This document shows, in pieces, positions 18,683 to 27,865 of a stretch of DNA of 64,000 nt; positions within the stretch are counted from its first letter, which is position 1, and each line of letters opens with the position of its first letter. The notes under the pieces are model-generated. The model ran no database searches and was not told the DNA's origin. It saw only the letters and a list, made by a program, of their open reading frames with translations. This DNA is from Thorsellia kenyensis. Lineage in GTDB: Bacteria > Pseudomonadota > Gammaproteobacteria > Enterobacterales > Thorselliaceae. The stretch is from positions 124,001 to 188,000 of the forward strand of contig NZ_JBHLXE010000108.1 in the NCBI RefSeq assembly GCF_042432445.1, read 5' to 3'. Made by a program: the position numbers and the translations under genes.

Positions 18683-21178
18683 ATGTCAAAGGACCCTTTT
18701 TTTGAAAGAGAAGCTCAAAAATACGAATCTCCGATTCCGAGTAGAGAATTTATATTAGATTTATTAGAACAAAGAAAAAAACCGGCTACTCGTGAAGAAC
18801 TGGAAAAAGCACTTAAACTTACTACAGAAGAAGAGATTGAAGGATTAAGACGCCGTCTTCGCGCAATGGAACGTGATGGGCAGCTTATATTTACTAACCG
18901 TAATAAATGTTATGCATTACCAGATAAAATGAATGTTTTAAAAGGTACTGTTATAGGTCATCGAGAAGGTTATGGTTTTTTGCGTGTTGAAGGCGAAAAA
19001 ACAGACTATTTTATCTCATATGAACAAATGCGTTCTACGATGCATGGTGATGTCGTTTTAGCTCAAGCGATAGGCCAAGATAAAAAAGGAAAACAAGAAG
19101 TTCGTATAATTCGTGTCGTTACACCGAGAAAAGCACAAATTGTTGGCCGCTATTTTACCGAAGCGGGCGTTGGATTTGTTGTGCCAGATGATAGCCGTTT
19201 ACATTTTGATATTATCGTTCCGGATGGTGAGGTAGGCGGTGCACGAATGGGACATATGGTTGTTGTCGAAATCATTCATCGTTCTACAAGAAGCTCTAAA
19301 GCGATTGGTCGTATTACCGAAGTCTTGGGAGATAAGATGGGCACAAGTATGGCTGTTGATATTGCCCTAAGAACACATGATATTCCACATGTCTGGCCCG
19401 CACAAGTCACCAAAGAACTTGAAGGACTTAAAGAAACCGTTCCTGAAAAAGCCAAAGAAAATCGAGTTGATTTAAGAAAACTACCTTTAATTACAATTGA
19501 TGGTGAGGACGCGAGAGATTTCGATGATGCTGTGTACTGTGAAAAGAAAAAAGGTGGCGGCTGGCGTCTATGGGTTGCAATTGCTGATGTTAGTTATTAT
19601 GTTCGACCGGGTTCCTCTTTAGATAAGGAAGCTAGAAGTCGCGGAACATCTGTTTATTTTCCTTCTCAAGTGGTGCCTATGCTACCAGAAGTCTTATCTA
19701 ATGGGTTGTGTTCTTTGAATCCTCAAGTTGATAGGTTATGTATGGTGGCAGAAATGACCATCTCTCAACAAGGTAAACTTTCTGGATATAAATTTTATGA
19801 AGCAGTCATGAATTCTCATGCCAGAATGACGTATACAAAAGTGGCTGAAATTCTTGATGGAAACGAAGAAATTCGTAAACAATACCATGCGCTAATTAAA
19901 CCGATTGAAGAATTAAATGCCTTGTATAAAGTCTTAGATAAAGCTCGTGAAGAGAGAGGGGGAATCAGTTTTGAAACTGATGAGCCTAAATTCATATTCA
20001 ATGCAGAACGTAGGATTGAGCGTGTTGAAGTGGCTGTTCGAAATGATGCACATAAAATCATTGAAGAGTGCATGATTCTTGCTAATATTTCTGCTGCTAA
20101 ATTTGTGGGCAAAGCTAAAGAACCAGCACTTTATCGTGTCCATGATGCTCCTAGTGATGAAAGATTGGGTAATGTCAGAAGTGTGCTTGCGGAATTAGGT
20201 ATAACGATGCAGGGTGGGAATAAACCCAGCCCTAAAGACTATGCTGATGTAATGGATGCAGTTGCAGATAGGCCTGATCATGCGATGCTACAAACTATGT
20301 TGTTACGTTCAATGAAACAAGCTGTATACGATCCTGATAATCGTGGACATTTTGGTTTGGCTTTAGAAACTTATGCTCATTTTACTTCTCCTATTAGGCG
20401 TTATCCTGACTTAACCCTTCATCGTGCGATTAAATATCTCGTTGCTAAAAATGAAGGTAATGCAAAAAATGCTTTGTCAACAGGGGGATACCATGGTTCA
20501 ATGGATGAATTTTTGTTATTAGGTGAACACTGCTCTATGACAGAAAGAAGAGCAGACGAAGCAACAAGGGAAGTTTCAGACTGGCTCAAATGTGATTTTA
20601 TGCGAGATCATGTAGGAGAGACGTTTGAGGGGATTATCTCAGCTGTTGCTCCTTTCGGGTTTTTTGTGCGATTGAATGATCTTTTTATCGATGGTTTAGT
20701 CCATGTGGCTTTACTAGATAACGATTATTATATGTATGATGCCGTAGGTCAAAAATTGATAGGTGAAAATGCAGGTAAAGTCTATCGTCTAGGCGATGAA
20801 GTTGAAGTACGTGTAGAAGCTGTAAACATGGATGATCGTAAGATAGAATTTAAGTTGCTTTCATCTAAACGTACAGTTAGAAATGTAGGTAAAACAGAAA
20901 GAGATAAAGCAAAAAAAGCGTTAAAAGGTGGAGATAAACGTTCTGCAGGCAAAGCTAAAAATAGCAAAAAGCTTGCGAATGATCCAAATTTTGAGCCTAA
21001 TGAGGCTTTTAAAGCAAACTCTAGTAAAGGAAAAAAAGTAAATACTACCGATAAAAAATCATCGAATAAACCCACCAGTAGATCGTCTAGTAAATCTACA
21101 GTATCTGCTAAGCCGACTAAAAGTAAGAAAAAATCGAGTAGTGATAGCAAAGCAAAAGGAAAAACTTCTAAGAAATAA
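18683..21178 (+). CDS. rnr: Ribonuclease R
   Basis: Processive 3'-5' exoribonuclease that degrades structured RNA. Domains in order are an N-terminal winged helix, cold-shock domains, the RNB catalytic domain with GEDARDFDDAVYCE, an S1 domain near 625-710, and a Lys/Ser-rich basic tail. An in-frame GTG at 18656 exists, but the ATG at 18683 has AAGGA seven bases upstream and gives the usual SKDPFFEREAQKYE start and 831 residues. A strong terminator hairpin follows at 21205. Confidence 0.97.
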   Translation: MSKDPFFEREAQKYESPIPSREFILDLLEQRKKPATREELEKALKLTTEEEIEGLRRRLRAMERDGQLIFTNRNKCYALPDKMNVLKGTVIGHREGYGFLRVEGEKTDYFISYEQMRSTMHGDVVLAQAIGQDKKGKQEVRIIRVVTPRKAQIVGRYFTEAGVGFVVPDDSRLHFDIIVPDGEVGGARMGHMVVVEIIHRSTRSSKAIGRITEVLGDKMGTSMAVDIALRTHDIPHVWPAQVTKELEGLKETVPEKAKENRVDLRKLPLITIDGEDARDFDDAVYCEKKKGGGWRLWVAIADVSYYVRPGSSLDKEARSRGTSVYFPSQVVPMLPEVLSNGLCSLNPQVDRLCMVAEMTISQQGKLSGYKFYEAVMNSHARMTYTKVAEILDGNEEIRKQYHALIKPIEELNALYKVLDKAREERGGISFETDEPKFIFNAERRIERVEVAVRNDAHKIIEECMILANISAAKFVGKAKEPALYRVHDAPSDERLGNVRSVLAELGITMQGGNKPSPKDYADVMDAVADRPDHAMLQTMLLRSMKQAVYDPDNRGHFGLALETYAHFTSPIRRYPDLTLHRAIKYLVAKNEGNAKNALSTGGYHGSMDEFLLLGEHCSMTERRADEATREVSDWLKCDFMRDHVGETFEGIISAVAPFGFFVRLNDLFIDGLVHVALLDNDYYMYDAVGQKLIGENAGKVYRLGDEVEVRVEAVNMDDRKIEFKLLSSKRTVRNVGKTERDKAKKALKGGDKRSAGKAKNSKKLANDPNFEPNEAFKANSSKGKKVNTTDKKSSNKPTSRSSSKSTVSAKPTKSKKKSSSDSKAKGKTSKK

Positions 21179-21204
21179 GCAAAATATTTGTTAGAATATT
21201 TATA

Positions 21205-21244
21205 AACGGCGTTAAATGAGTATTTAACGCCGTTACTATTTTAA
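21205..21244 (+). terminator. Intrinsic terminator after rnr
   Basis: A perfect 13-base stem, AACGGCGTTAAAT (21205-21217) and ATTTAACGCCGTT (21222-21234), has a four-base loop and is followed by ACTATTTTAAT. It separates rnr from rlmB, so rlmB needs its own promoter or read-through. Confidence 0.85.
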
Positions 21245-21291
21245 TGGTCTAAAGATGAATTTTAATCATCTATTGTTTAGCGGAAAGTATC

Positions 21292-22032
21292 ATGAGTGAA
21301 GTAATTTATGGCGTGCATGCCATTGAGTCAGTATTAAATAAAGAACCTCATCGTATAATTGAAGTCTTTATATCAAAAACAAGAGAAGAAAAAAGATTAG
21401 ATCCATTGATAAAAAAATTACATCAGTTTGGGGTGGTTATTCAAGAGGCCAATAAAGCGACGTTAGATAAGAAATCCGATGGTGCTTCGCATCAAGGTAT
21501 TATCGCAAGAGTAAAAGAGGGTAAGCAGTACAACGAGCACGATCTGAGTGATTTAATGGCCCAAACCGATATCCCGTTATTTTTAGTGTTAGATAATATT
21601 ACAGATCCACATAATCTGGGTGCTTGTTTGAGAAGTGCTGATGCAGCAGGGGTAAGTGCAGTAATTGTTCCCAAAGATAGATCGGCTCCTTTAAATGCTA
21701 TTGCTAAGAAAGTTGCTTGTGGCGCTGCTGAAACGGTTCCTTTAGTCAGAGTAACCAATTTGGCAAGAACACTTAGACTGCTTCAAGATAAGCACGTTTG
21801 GATAGTTGGAACAGCAGGCGAAGTGGATAAAACGATTTATGATGCGAGATTAACCGGACCTTTAGCGATTATAATGGGAGCTGAAGGTGATGGAATGCGC
21901 AGATTAACAAGAGATCATTGTGATGAATTATTAACTATTCCTATGGCTGGGACAGTATCTTCTTTAAACGTGTCGGTCGCTACTGGTATATGTTTATTTG
22001 AAGTGGTCAGACAGAGACTTGCTATGAAATAA
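21292..22032 (+). CDS. rlmB: 23S rRNA (guanosine-2251-2'-O)-methyltransferase RlmB
   Basis: SPOUT-class methyltransferase modifying Gm2251 in the peptidyl-transferase loop. It begins VIYGVHAIESVL, carries LDNITDPHNLGACLRSADAAG (motif 1) and IMGAEGDGM, and ends with the knot motif IPMAGTVSSLNVSVATGI. The 246-residue length is standard. It sits downstream of rnr as in E. coli (rnr-rlmB). Confidence 0.97.
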   Translation: MSEVIYGVHAIESVLNKEPHRIIEVFISKTREEKRLDPLIKKLHQFGVVIQEANKATLDKKSDGASHQGIIARVKEGKQYNEHDLSDLMAQTDIPLFLVLDNITDPHNLGACLRSADAAGVSAVIVPKDRSAPLNAIAKKVACGAAETVPLVRVTNLARTLRLLQDKHVWIVGTAGEVDKTIYDARLTGPLAIIMGAEGDGMRRLTRDHCDELLTIPMAGTVSSLNVSVATGICLFEVVRQRLAMK

Positions 22033-22088
22033 TTCAAAGCTAAAGCAATATGACGATAAAAGCAATAAAATGGATGCGATAAGTAAAG

Positions 22089-22667
22089 ATGAAAAAAATT
22101 ATTATTGGTATTTCAGGGGCAAGTGGTGCGATTTATGGCATTAGAATGCTTGAAGTATTAAAATCATGTGAAAATATTCAGACCCATTTAATTTTAAGCC
22201 AAGCTGCGCGACAAACTATTGCTTTAGAAACAGATTATAGCATTAAAGAGGTGCAAGCCCTTGCTGATGAACTTTATGATCTAAGAGATATTGGTGCATC
22301 TATTTCATCAGGCTCGTTTAAAACAGATGGTATGATAATTTTACCTTGTTCGATTAAAACTTTGTCAGGTATTGTCCACAGTTATAGTGATAATTTATTA
22401 ACACGAGCTGCAGACGTTGTTTTAAAAGAGCGCAGGCCTCTGGTTTTATGTGTTAGAGAGACGCCACTACATAGTGGACATCTGGCTTTAATGTCTGATG
22501 CGGCAAAGTTAGGCGCCATTATTATGCCGCCAATGCCTGCATTTTATCATCGGCCCCTTCGTATAGATGATATTATTTTGCAAACAATCAATAGAATATT
22601 AGATCAATTAGATATTATTTTACCCAAAGATTTATTTGAGCGTTGGCAAGGGAGAACAAATAATTAG
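22089..22667 (+). CDS. ubiX: Flavin prenyltransferase UbiX
   Basis: Makes prenylated FMN, the cofactor of UbiD-type decarboxylases used in ubiquinone synthesis. The N-terminus IIIGISGASGAIYGIRML is the FMN-binding signature; PCSIKTLSGIVHSYSDNLLTRAADV and RETPLHSGHL are also conserved. The 192-residue length is typical. Its stop codon overlaps that of the convergent yheV by four bases (22664-22667). ubiD is not in this window; ubiC is at 43705. Confidence 0.96.
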   Translation: MKKIIIGISGASGAIYGIRMLEVLKSCENIQTHLILSQAARQTIALETDYSIKEVQALADELYDLRDIGASISSGSFKTDGMIILPCSIKTLSGIVHSYSDNLLTRAADVVLKERRPLVLCVRETPLHSGHLALMSDAAKLGAIIMPPMPAFYHRPLRIDDIILQTINRILDQLDIILPKDLFERWQGRTNN

Positions 22668-22897
22668 TCTAATTTAAATTGCCCAATCATGTTGGGCATA
22701 TTAGGTGATGCACTCTCTTTTTTTATTTGAGTTTGCGTATGATGACACATCACACATTCAATAATCTCCGTTTCATAAATGAGTTGATTTGCGTCATTAA
22801 ACTCTTGATGTTGCCATAATCTCAATGAGTCTAACTCTTTACATTCAGGACAAGCAGCTCCAGCAATGAATCGTTTTTTGGAGTTTACAGTTCTCAT
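22664..22897 (-). CDS. yheV: YheV-family small putative zinc-ribbon protein
   Basis: A 77-residue protein of the YheV family, probably metal-binding. It has KKRFIAGAACPECKELDSLRLW and, later, IIECVMCHHTQTQ, giving two CxxC pairs (CPEC and CVMC) that could bind one zinc. Its ATG overlaps the pyrE stop (ATGA), so it is translated with pyrE. Function is unknown in any organism I am aware of. The E. coli relative is next to kefB, so the pairing with pyrE is different here. Confidence 0.85.
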   Translation of the reverse strand: MRTVNSKKRFIAGAACPECKELDSLRLWQHQEFNDANQLIYETEIIECVMCHHTQTQIKKESASPNMPNMIGQFKLD

Positions 22898-23541
22898 AGT
22901 TTTATACCATACTGTTCTTGATATAGTTTCATTTGTTCTAGTTCATTTTCTTTACCGGGTTGAGTCAATAGATAAGCTAATATGTTGTCAAGTGAAATAA
23001 TGGAAATGACTTTACAACCAAAATCTCTTTCGACTTCTTGAATAGCTGATAAACTTTCTTTACCTCGTTCTTGTCTATCTAATGAGATGAGAACGCCTGA
23101 TAAACTGGCATTCGCTTGTTCTATAATCGTCATTGACTCCCTAATGGCTGTGCCTGCGGTGATGACATCATCAACTAACATGACTTTACCTTTCAAAGGG
23201 CTTCCTACCATTAAGCCGCCTTCACCATGATCTTTGACTTCTTTTCTGTTGAAGCAATAAGGAATGTCTTTATTGAAATGATGAAAAAGTGCAATACTTG
23301 TTGTACTTGCGATAGGAATACCTTTGTAGGCAGGACCAAAAATGACATCATAGTCGATTTTTGCATCTTCTAAGGCTGCGGCATAAAAACGACCGAGTAA
23401 GGCGAGATCTGCCCCAGTCTTAAATAGCCCTGCATTAAAAAAATAGGGGCTAATTCTTCCAGATTTTAAGGTAAATGAACCAAACTTAAGGACATTTCGA
23501 TTTAATGCAAATTCAATAAACTCAATTTGATAGTCTTTCAT
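22894..23541 (-). CDS. pyrE: Orotate phosphoribosyltransferase
   Basis: Pyrimidine biosynthesis enzyme joining orotate and PRPP to OMP. The PRPP-binding loop is VMLVDDVITAGTAIRE (about 120-135), and KEVKDHGEGG supplies the flexible catalytic loop with its Lys. FGPAYKGIP is conserved. The 215-residue length is normal. It is the first gene of a pyrE-yheV pair. No attenuator was recognised in the 368-base upstream spacer. Confidence 0.97.
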   Translation of the reverse strand: MKDYQIEFIEFALNRNVLKFGSFTLKSGRISPYFFNAGLFKTGADLALLGRFYAAALEDAKIDYDVIFGPAYKGIPIASTTSIALFHHFNKDIPYCFNRKEVKDHGEGGLMVGSPLKGKVMLVDDVITAGTAIRESMTIIEQANASLSGVLISLDRQERGKESLSAIQEVERDFGCKVISIISLDNILAYLLTQPGKENELEQMKLYQEQYGIKL

Positions 23542-23909
23542 AGGGCGCCTTTAAATTAAACAATATGATGAAGTTATATTTTAACTTAAATCATCGGTTA
23601 TGACGATGTGGTTTCTATTAATTTGTTGCGGATTGATGAAGTCATTATATAAAGTTGTGGTATTTAGTTTTTACTCCAAATACAGCCACTGAAGCTCAAT
23701 GTTATTTTAAATTGGTTATATTTTTGTAGAAGGTAGTGCAAGATATATTAAATCGGATAATGTTGATGATGCTCAACCTTTCTCATTTCATAGCAGTCAT
23801 TGAGAAGAAGAAAACTAAAAGCCTATATGTGATTAACAATATAGGCTGTACTTTAAAGAGTTTTAGTCATATTAAAATGTTATCGGAGGATAAGTATTAT
23901 TTTTTTGTG
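23542..23909. other. Intergenic region between pyrE start and adhE end
   Basis: A 368-base spacer upstream of pyrE and downstream of adhE (both minus strand). It contains the adhE terminator at 23808-23847. A 75-codon plus-strand frame overlapping the 3' end of adhE shows no ribosome site or family signature and is not called. The pyrE promoter should be in 23542-23750 but was not defined. Confidence 0.5.
23808..23847 (-). terminator. Probable terminator of adhE
   Basis: On the minus strand, AGCCTATAT and ATATAGGCT (23839-23847 and 23820-23828) form a perfect 9-base stem with a 10-base loop, followed by TTTTAGTTTTC. Confidence 0.75.
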
Positions 23910-26615
23910 TTAACTCTTTTTACGTTTAGACATTTTGATATCTATCATATTTGCACCTTCTAGCGGCTTTGTTGCTAAAATACTTTGAGGCTCAGATACT
24001 GGGAGATCTTCACTAAATACTCTCCCATAGTAGCTGTCTAGTAGTAGCTGCTTTAGTTCACTAATCAATGGATACCTAGGATTTGCTGCAGTGCATTGAT
24101 CATCGAATGCATCCTCGGCCAGTTTATCTACTTTCGCGAGAAACTCACTCTCTTGAATGCCCGCATCTTTGATGGACTTAGGAATATCTAGTGTTGTTTT
24201 TAAGCCTTCTAGCCATTCTAATAGTCGTTCAATTTTTTGGGCTGTTTTATCTTTAGGAAGTGTTAAATCAAGATGATCTGCAATTTGTGCATAACGTTTT
24301 CTTGCTTGTGGTCTATCATATTGACTAAAGGCAGTTTGCTTAGTTGGATTGTCATTCGCATTATACCGAATGACATTACTGATTAATAACGCATTGGACA
24401 GACCATGGGGCAAATGAAATTCTGAACCTAATTTGTGTGCTAATGAATGGCACACTCCTAAGAAAGCATTGGCAAATGCTATACCTGCAAGTGTTGAAGC
24501 ATTATGCACTTTTTCCTTTGCGAGAGGATTTTTTGCTCCTTCCTTATAGCTTTGTGGTAAATATTCTTTGAGTAATTTTAGAGCGTTTAAGGCTTGCCCA
24601 TCAGAATATTCATTGGCTAATACCGAAACATAGGCCTCCATTGCATGTGTAACCGCATCTATACCCCCGTGAGCGCATAATGATGGAGGCATGTTCATAA
24701 CTAAATTAGGATCTACAATCGCCATATCAGGGGTAATGGCATAATCGGCTAATGGATATTTCTGGCCTGTTTTTTCATCAGTTACGACAGCGAAAGGAGT
24801 AACTTCTGAGCCAGTACCTGAGGTGGTTGGAATCGCAATAAATTTTGCTTTTGTTCCCATTTTTGGAAATTTATAAATTCTTTTACGTATATCCATAAAT
24901 CTAAGCGCTAAATCCTCAAATGCAGTTTCAGGGTTTTCATAGAGTACCCACATTATTTTAGCTGCATCCATAGGTGATCCTCCCCCTAATGCAATGATAA
25001 CATCAGGTTTAAAACTATTCATTTGACCAACACCTTTATGAATAGTCGCTAATGTTGGATCGGCCTCAACTTCATAAAAATTATCCGTATCTATACCGTG
25101 TTCTTTTAAAATAGAAGTAATTAAGGTTGTATAACCATTATTAAACAAATATTTGTCTGTTACGATAAAAGCTCTTTTTATACCATCTGTTGCTATCTCC
25201 TCTAGGGCAATAGGCAGTGCTCCTCGACGAAAATAAATAGACTTAGGAAGTTTGTGCCACAGCATATTTTCAGCCCTTTTTGCGACAATTTTTTTATTGA
25301 TTAAATGCTTAGGTCCAACATTTTCGGAGATTGAATTACCTCCCCATGAACCACAGCCTAAGGTAAGAGATGGTGATAGTTTGAAATTATAAAGATCGCC
25401 AATGCCGCCTTGGGATGCAGGTGTATTAATAAGAATCCTTGCTGTTTTCATTCGGTAGCTAAAAGTAGTGATACGTTCTTGTTGATTGTCTTGATCTATG
25501 TATAGGCAGGAGGTGTGCCCAATTCCTCCTAGATGAATAAGTTGTTCTGCAATATCTAAGGCTTGCTCAAAGTTTTGAGCGCGATAAAAAGCAAGGGTTG
25601 GAGAGAGTTTTTCATGAGCAAATGGTTCATCTAAAGAGACATTATTGACTTCCCCTATCAAAATTTTGGTTGTAGGAGGCACGATAATATCAGCCATTTT
25701 TGCTATTTGATAGGCTGATTGTCCGACAATCTTGGCATTTAAACTCCCTTCTTTTAAAATAACTTTTTTTATTGCCTCTAGCTCTTTTCCTTCTAACCAA
25801 TAACCTCCATGACTTATAAGGCGAGCTTTAACTTCGTCATAAATTTTATCAACAACTACTAAAGCTTGTTCTGAGGCACAAATCACACCATTATCAAACG
25901 TTTTAGAAAGCATAATTGAAGCAACCATGCGTTTTATATCAGCTGTTTCATCAACCACAACAGGGGTGTTACCTGCTCCAACGCCAATTGCTGGCTTACC
26001 CGAGCTATAAGCTGCTTTTACCATACCAGGCCCTCCCGTTGCGAGGATTAGATTAATTAATGAATGCTGCATTAATTGATTGGATAGGCTAGCAGTTGGT
26101 TCTTCTAACCAAGCGATGATATCTTTAGGAGCCCCTGCTCTTACTGCGGCATCTAAAACTATTTTAGCGGCTAGGTTAGTCGCTTTTTTAGCTCTAGGGT
26201 GAGGAGAGAATACTATCCCATTTCTGGTTTTTAAGCTAATTAGTGCCTTAAATATAGCTGTAGAAGTTGGATTAGTTGTTGGGACAATACCACAAATAAT
26301 GCCAATTGGCTCAGCAATTGTCATGGTACCAAAAACATCGTCAATTTCTAATATACCGCATGTTTTGTCATCTTTATAAGCATTGTATATATATTCTGAA
26401 GCGAAATGATTTTTTATCACTTTGTCTTCGACTATGCCCATGCCAGATTCTTCAACTGCTAATTTAGCCAATCGTATTCTTGCATCTGCAGCGGCTAAAG
26501 CCGCGGCTCTGAATATTTTATCGACTTGCTCTTGAGAATAATTAGCGTAGATTGCCTGAGCTGTTTTGACTTTTTCTAGCAGCATATCTAACGCATGATT
26601 TTTTTCATTAGTCAT
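23910..26615 (-). CDS. adhE: Bifunctional acetaldehyde-CoA/alcohol dehydrogenase
   Basis: Fermentation enzyme reducing acetyl-CoA to ethanol with two NADH. The N-terminal aldehyde dehydrogenase half has FDNGVICASEQ with the nucleophilic Cys. The C-terminal iron alcohol dehydrogenase half has ALGGGSPMDAAK, PTTSGTGSEVTPF and metal-binding His residues in DAVTHAMEAY and HSLAHKLG. At 901 residues it has the full fused length; these enzymes form spirosome filaments. AAGGAGAG precedes the ATG, and a hairpin terminator follows. It implies anaerobic mixed-acid or ethanol fermentation. Confidence 0.98.
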   Translation of the reverse strand: MTNEKNHALDMLLEKVKTAQAIYANYSQEQVDKIFRAAALAAADARIRLAKLAVEESGMGIVEDKVIKNHFASEYIYNAYKDDKTCGILEIDDVFGTMTIAEPIGIICGIVPTTNPTSTAIFKALISLKTRNGIVFSPHPRAKKATNLAAKIVLDAAVRAGAPKDIIAWLEEPTASLSNQLMQHSLINLILATGGPGMVKAAYSSGKPAIGVGAGNTPVVVDETADIKRMVASIMLSKTFDNGVICASEQALVVVDKIYDEVKARLISHGGYWLEGKELEAIKKVILKEGSLNAKIVGQSAYQIAKMADIIVPPTTKILIGEVNNVSLDEPFAHEKLSPTLAFYRAQNFEQALDIAEQLIHLGGIGHTSCLYIDQDNQQERITTFSYRMKTARILINTPASQGGIGDLYNFKLSPSLTLGCGSWGGNSISENVGPKHLINKKIVAKRAENMLWHKLPKSIYFRRGALPIALEEIATDGIKRAFIVTDKYLFNNGYTTLITSILKEHGIDTDNFYEVEADPTLATIHKGVGQMNSFKPDVIIALGGGSPMDAAKIMWVLYENPETAFEDLALRFMDIRKRIYKFPKMGTKAKFIAIPTTSGTGSEVTPFAVVTDEKTGQKYPLADYAITPDMAIVDPNLVMNMPPSLCAHGGIDAVTHAMEAYVSVLANEYSDGQALNALKLLKEYLPQSYKEGAKNPLAKEKVHNASTLAGIAFANAFLGVCHSLAHKLGSEFHLPHGLSNALLISNVIRYNANDNPTKQTAFSQYDRPQARKRYAQIADHLDLTLPKDKTAQKIERLLEWLEGLKTTLDIPKSIKDAGIQESEFLAKVDKLAEDAFDDQCTAANPRYPLISELKQLLLDSYYGRVFSEDLPVSEPQSILATKPLEGANMIDIKMSKRKKS

Positions 26616-27219
26616 AGCACTCTCCTTAGTTTTAGAAAAACGAGATTAAGATCACATTTTTTATGTCTTTAGGCTAAGAGAGTTGAATGTATTTTTACAT
26701 GACTTACATCATTTTTGGCAAAAATAGGATGTAGATTTTCATTTTTTATTATTTTAAATCATATTTCATGGTGTGTAATTAGTTAGTTATATTATGTTTA
26801 TCGCTATTTTGAGAAGCATAAATTGTTAAAGAAGAAATCATATTCACTATTTTAATCTTTTAAATAGGTGATAGGATTATCTAAGTAATAACTAAAGGTA
26901 AAAGCGAATTTAATGTAGTTGATGTGATATTTACCGTCTAAAGTGAAATAAATACGTTTATTCATTTAAATCAGGCTATAATGAAAATATTATTTACTCA
27001 ATTCATTGACAGATTTTGTACTGAATAAATTCTAAAACGAAAGGTGGCTCTTAGGTTGTTTTTGCTTATTGAAGTTAAGTGAATCCAGATGTTTTCGAGC
27101 GACATTTAATCCACAGATGAGCATCCAATTAGGGGTAGAAGTCACTTGAATGTATGAATGAGTTCGTGATTGAGTTGTAAGATAAACATATCAATGATTT
27201 TTTAGGGAAATGGCCAGTT
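26616..27219. other. 604-base divergent spacer adhE/yihI
   Basis: An AT-rich region with no recognisable gene between divergent adhE and yihI. A perfect TATAAT at 26977-26982 could be the -10 of a yihI promoter, but no good -35 accompanies it. The length fits a long regulated adhE leader, as known in E. coli, yet I found no clear FNR-type TTGAT-N4-ATCAA site. Confidence 0.45.
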
Positions 27220-27795
27220 ATGAAAAAAAATGCCTCAAATTATGTGAAACAGAATGGCAAAAAGAAATACAAAAAAGATGGAAAAAAAACCAGAGCTGAA
27301 CTTAACGAAGAAGCTCGTAAACAAAAAAAATTAAAAAATAGGAAGGGTTTACCTGCAGGAAGTAGGCATCAAGAAGTCTTAAAAAGTAGCACCAAAAAAG
27401 ACAGTGGTAGAAATAGTGATCCTAGAATTGGTAGTAAAGTAAAAATTGACTTAAGTCAGTATGCCCTAAGTGATAATTTGAACTTTGCTACTGTAAGCGA
27501 AGAAACTTTAGAAAATAATGGATCATCGATGTTAGATTCTAAAGCTCGTGGGTTGTTAGAAAAAGAATTAGTGAAACTTGAGGCATCCACTCGCTTAGAG
27601 CAATTATTGCTCAAAGAAGAAGAAGGGGAAGAGTTATCTGAAGCTGAATCTTTATATGTAGAAGAAACACTCGATAGAATTTCGGAGTTATATGATATTT
27701 TGGGTATTGAAATTTTAGAAGAAACAACAGATGACGAAGAGTACTTTGATGAGGAAAACAAAGGTGACGATTTGATGCGTCTACTAAAAAGTTAA
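27220..27795 (+). CDS. yihI: Der GTPase-activating protein YihI
   Basis: Modulates the ribosome-assembly GTPase Der by stimulating GTP hydrolysis (known for E. coli YihI). The basic N-terminus with GKKKYKKDGKKTRAELNEEARKQ and RKGLPAGSRH is the family signature, and the C-terminal half is strongly acidic (TTDDEEYFDEENKGDD). The 191-residue length is close to the usual 170-190. It stands alone, convergent with the M14 peptidase gene. der itself is not in the window. Confidence 0.92.
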   Translation: MKKNASNYVKQNGKKKYKKDGKKTRAELNEEARKQKKLKNRKGLPAGSRHQEVLKSSTKKDSGRNSDPRIGSKVKIDLSQYALSDNLNFATVSEETLENNGSSMLDSKARGLLEKELVKLEASTRLEQLLLKEEEGEELSEAESLYVEETLDRISELYDILGIEILEETTDDEEYFDEENKGDDLMRLLKS

Positions 27796-27811
27796 TTTGT
27801 CATTAAACAAA

Positions 27812-27841
27812 ACCTTGCGGCAAAATCAGCTGACGCAAGGT
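27812..27841. terminator. Bidirectional hairpin between yihI and the M14 peptidase gene
   Basis: A perfect 8-base inverted repeat (ACCTTGCG 27812-27819, CGCAAGGT 27834-27841) lies in the 70-base convergent spacer. The T-run is poor on the plus strand, while the minus strand ends in a TTTTGTTTAAT tract. Confidence 0.6.
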
Positions 27842-27865
27842 GTCAATAGAGCTGAATACTCACGT

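Noticed and set aside
20782..21150. 122-codon minus-strand frame inside rnr
   Set aside because: It is the shadow of the Lys/Ser-rich rnr tail, giving a low-complexity Leu/Ser/Phe product.
23736..23963. 75-codon plus-strand frame downstream of pyrE/adhE
   Set aside because: It overlaps the adhE 3' end and its terminator, has no ribosome site and no family signature.
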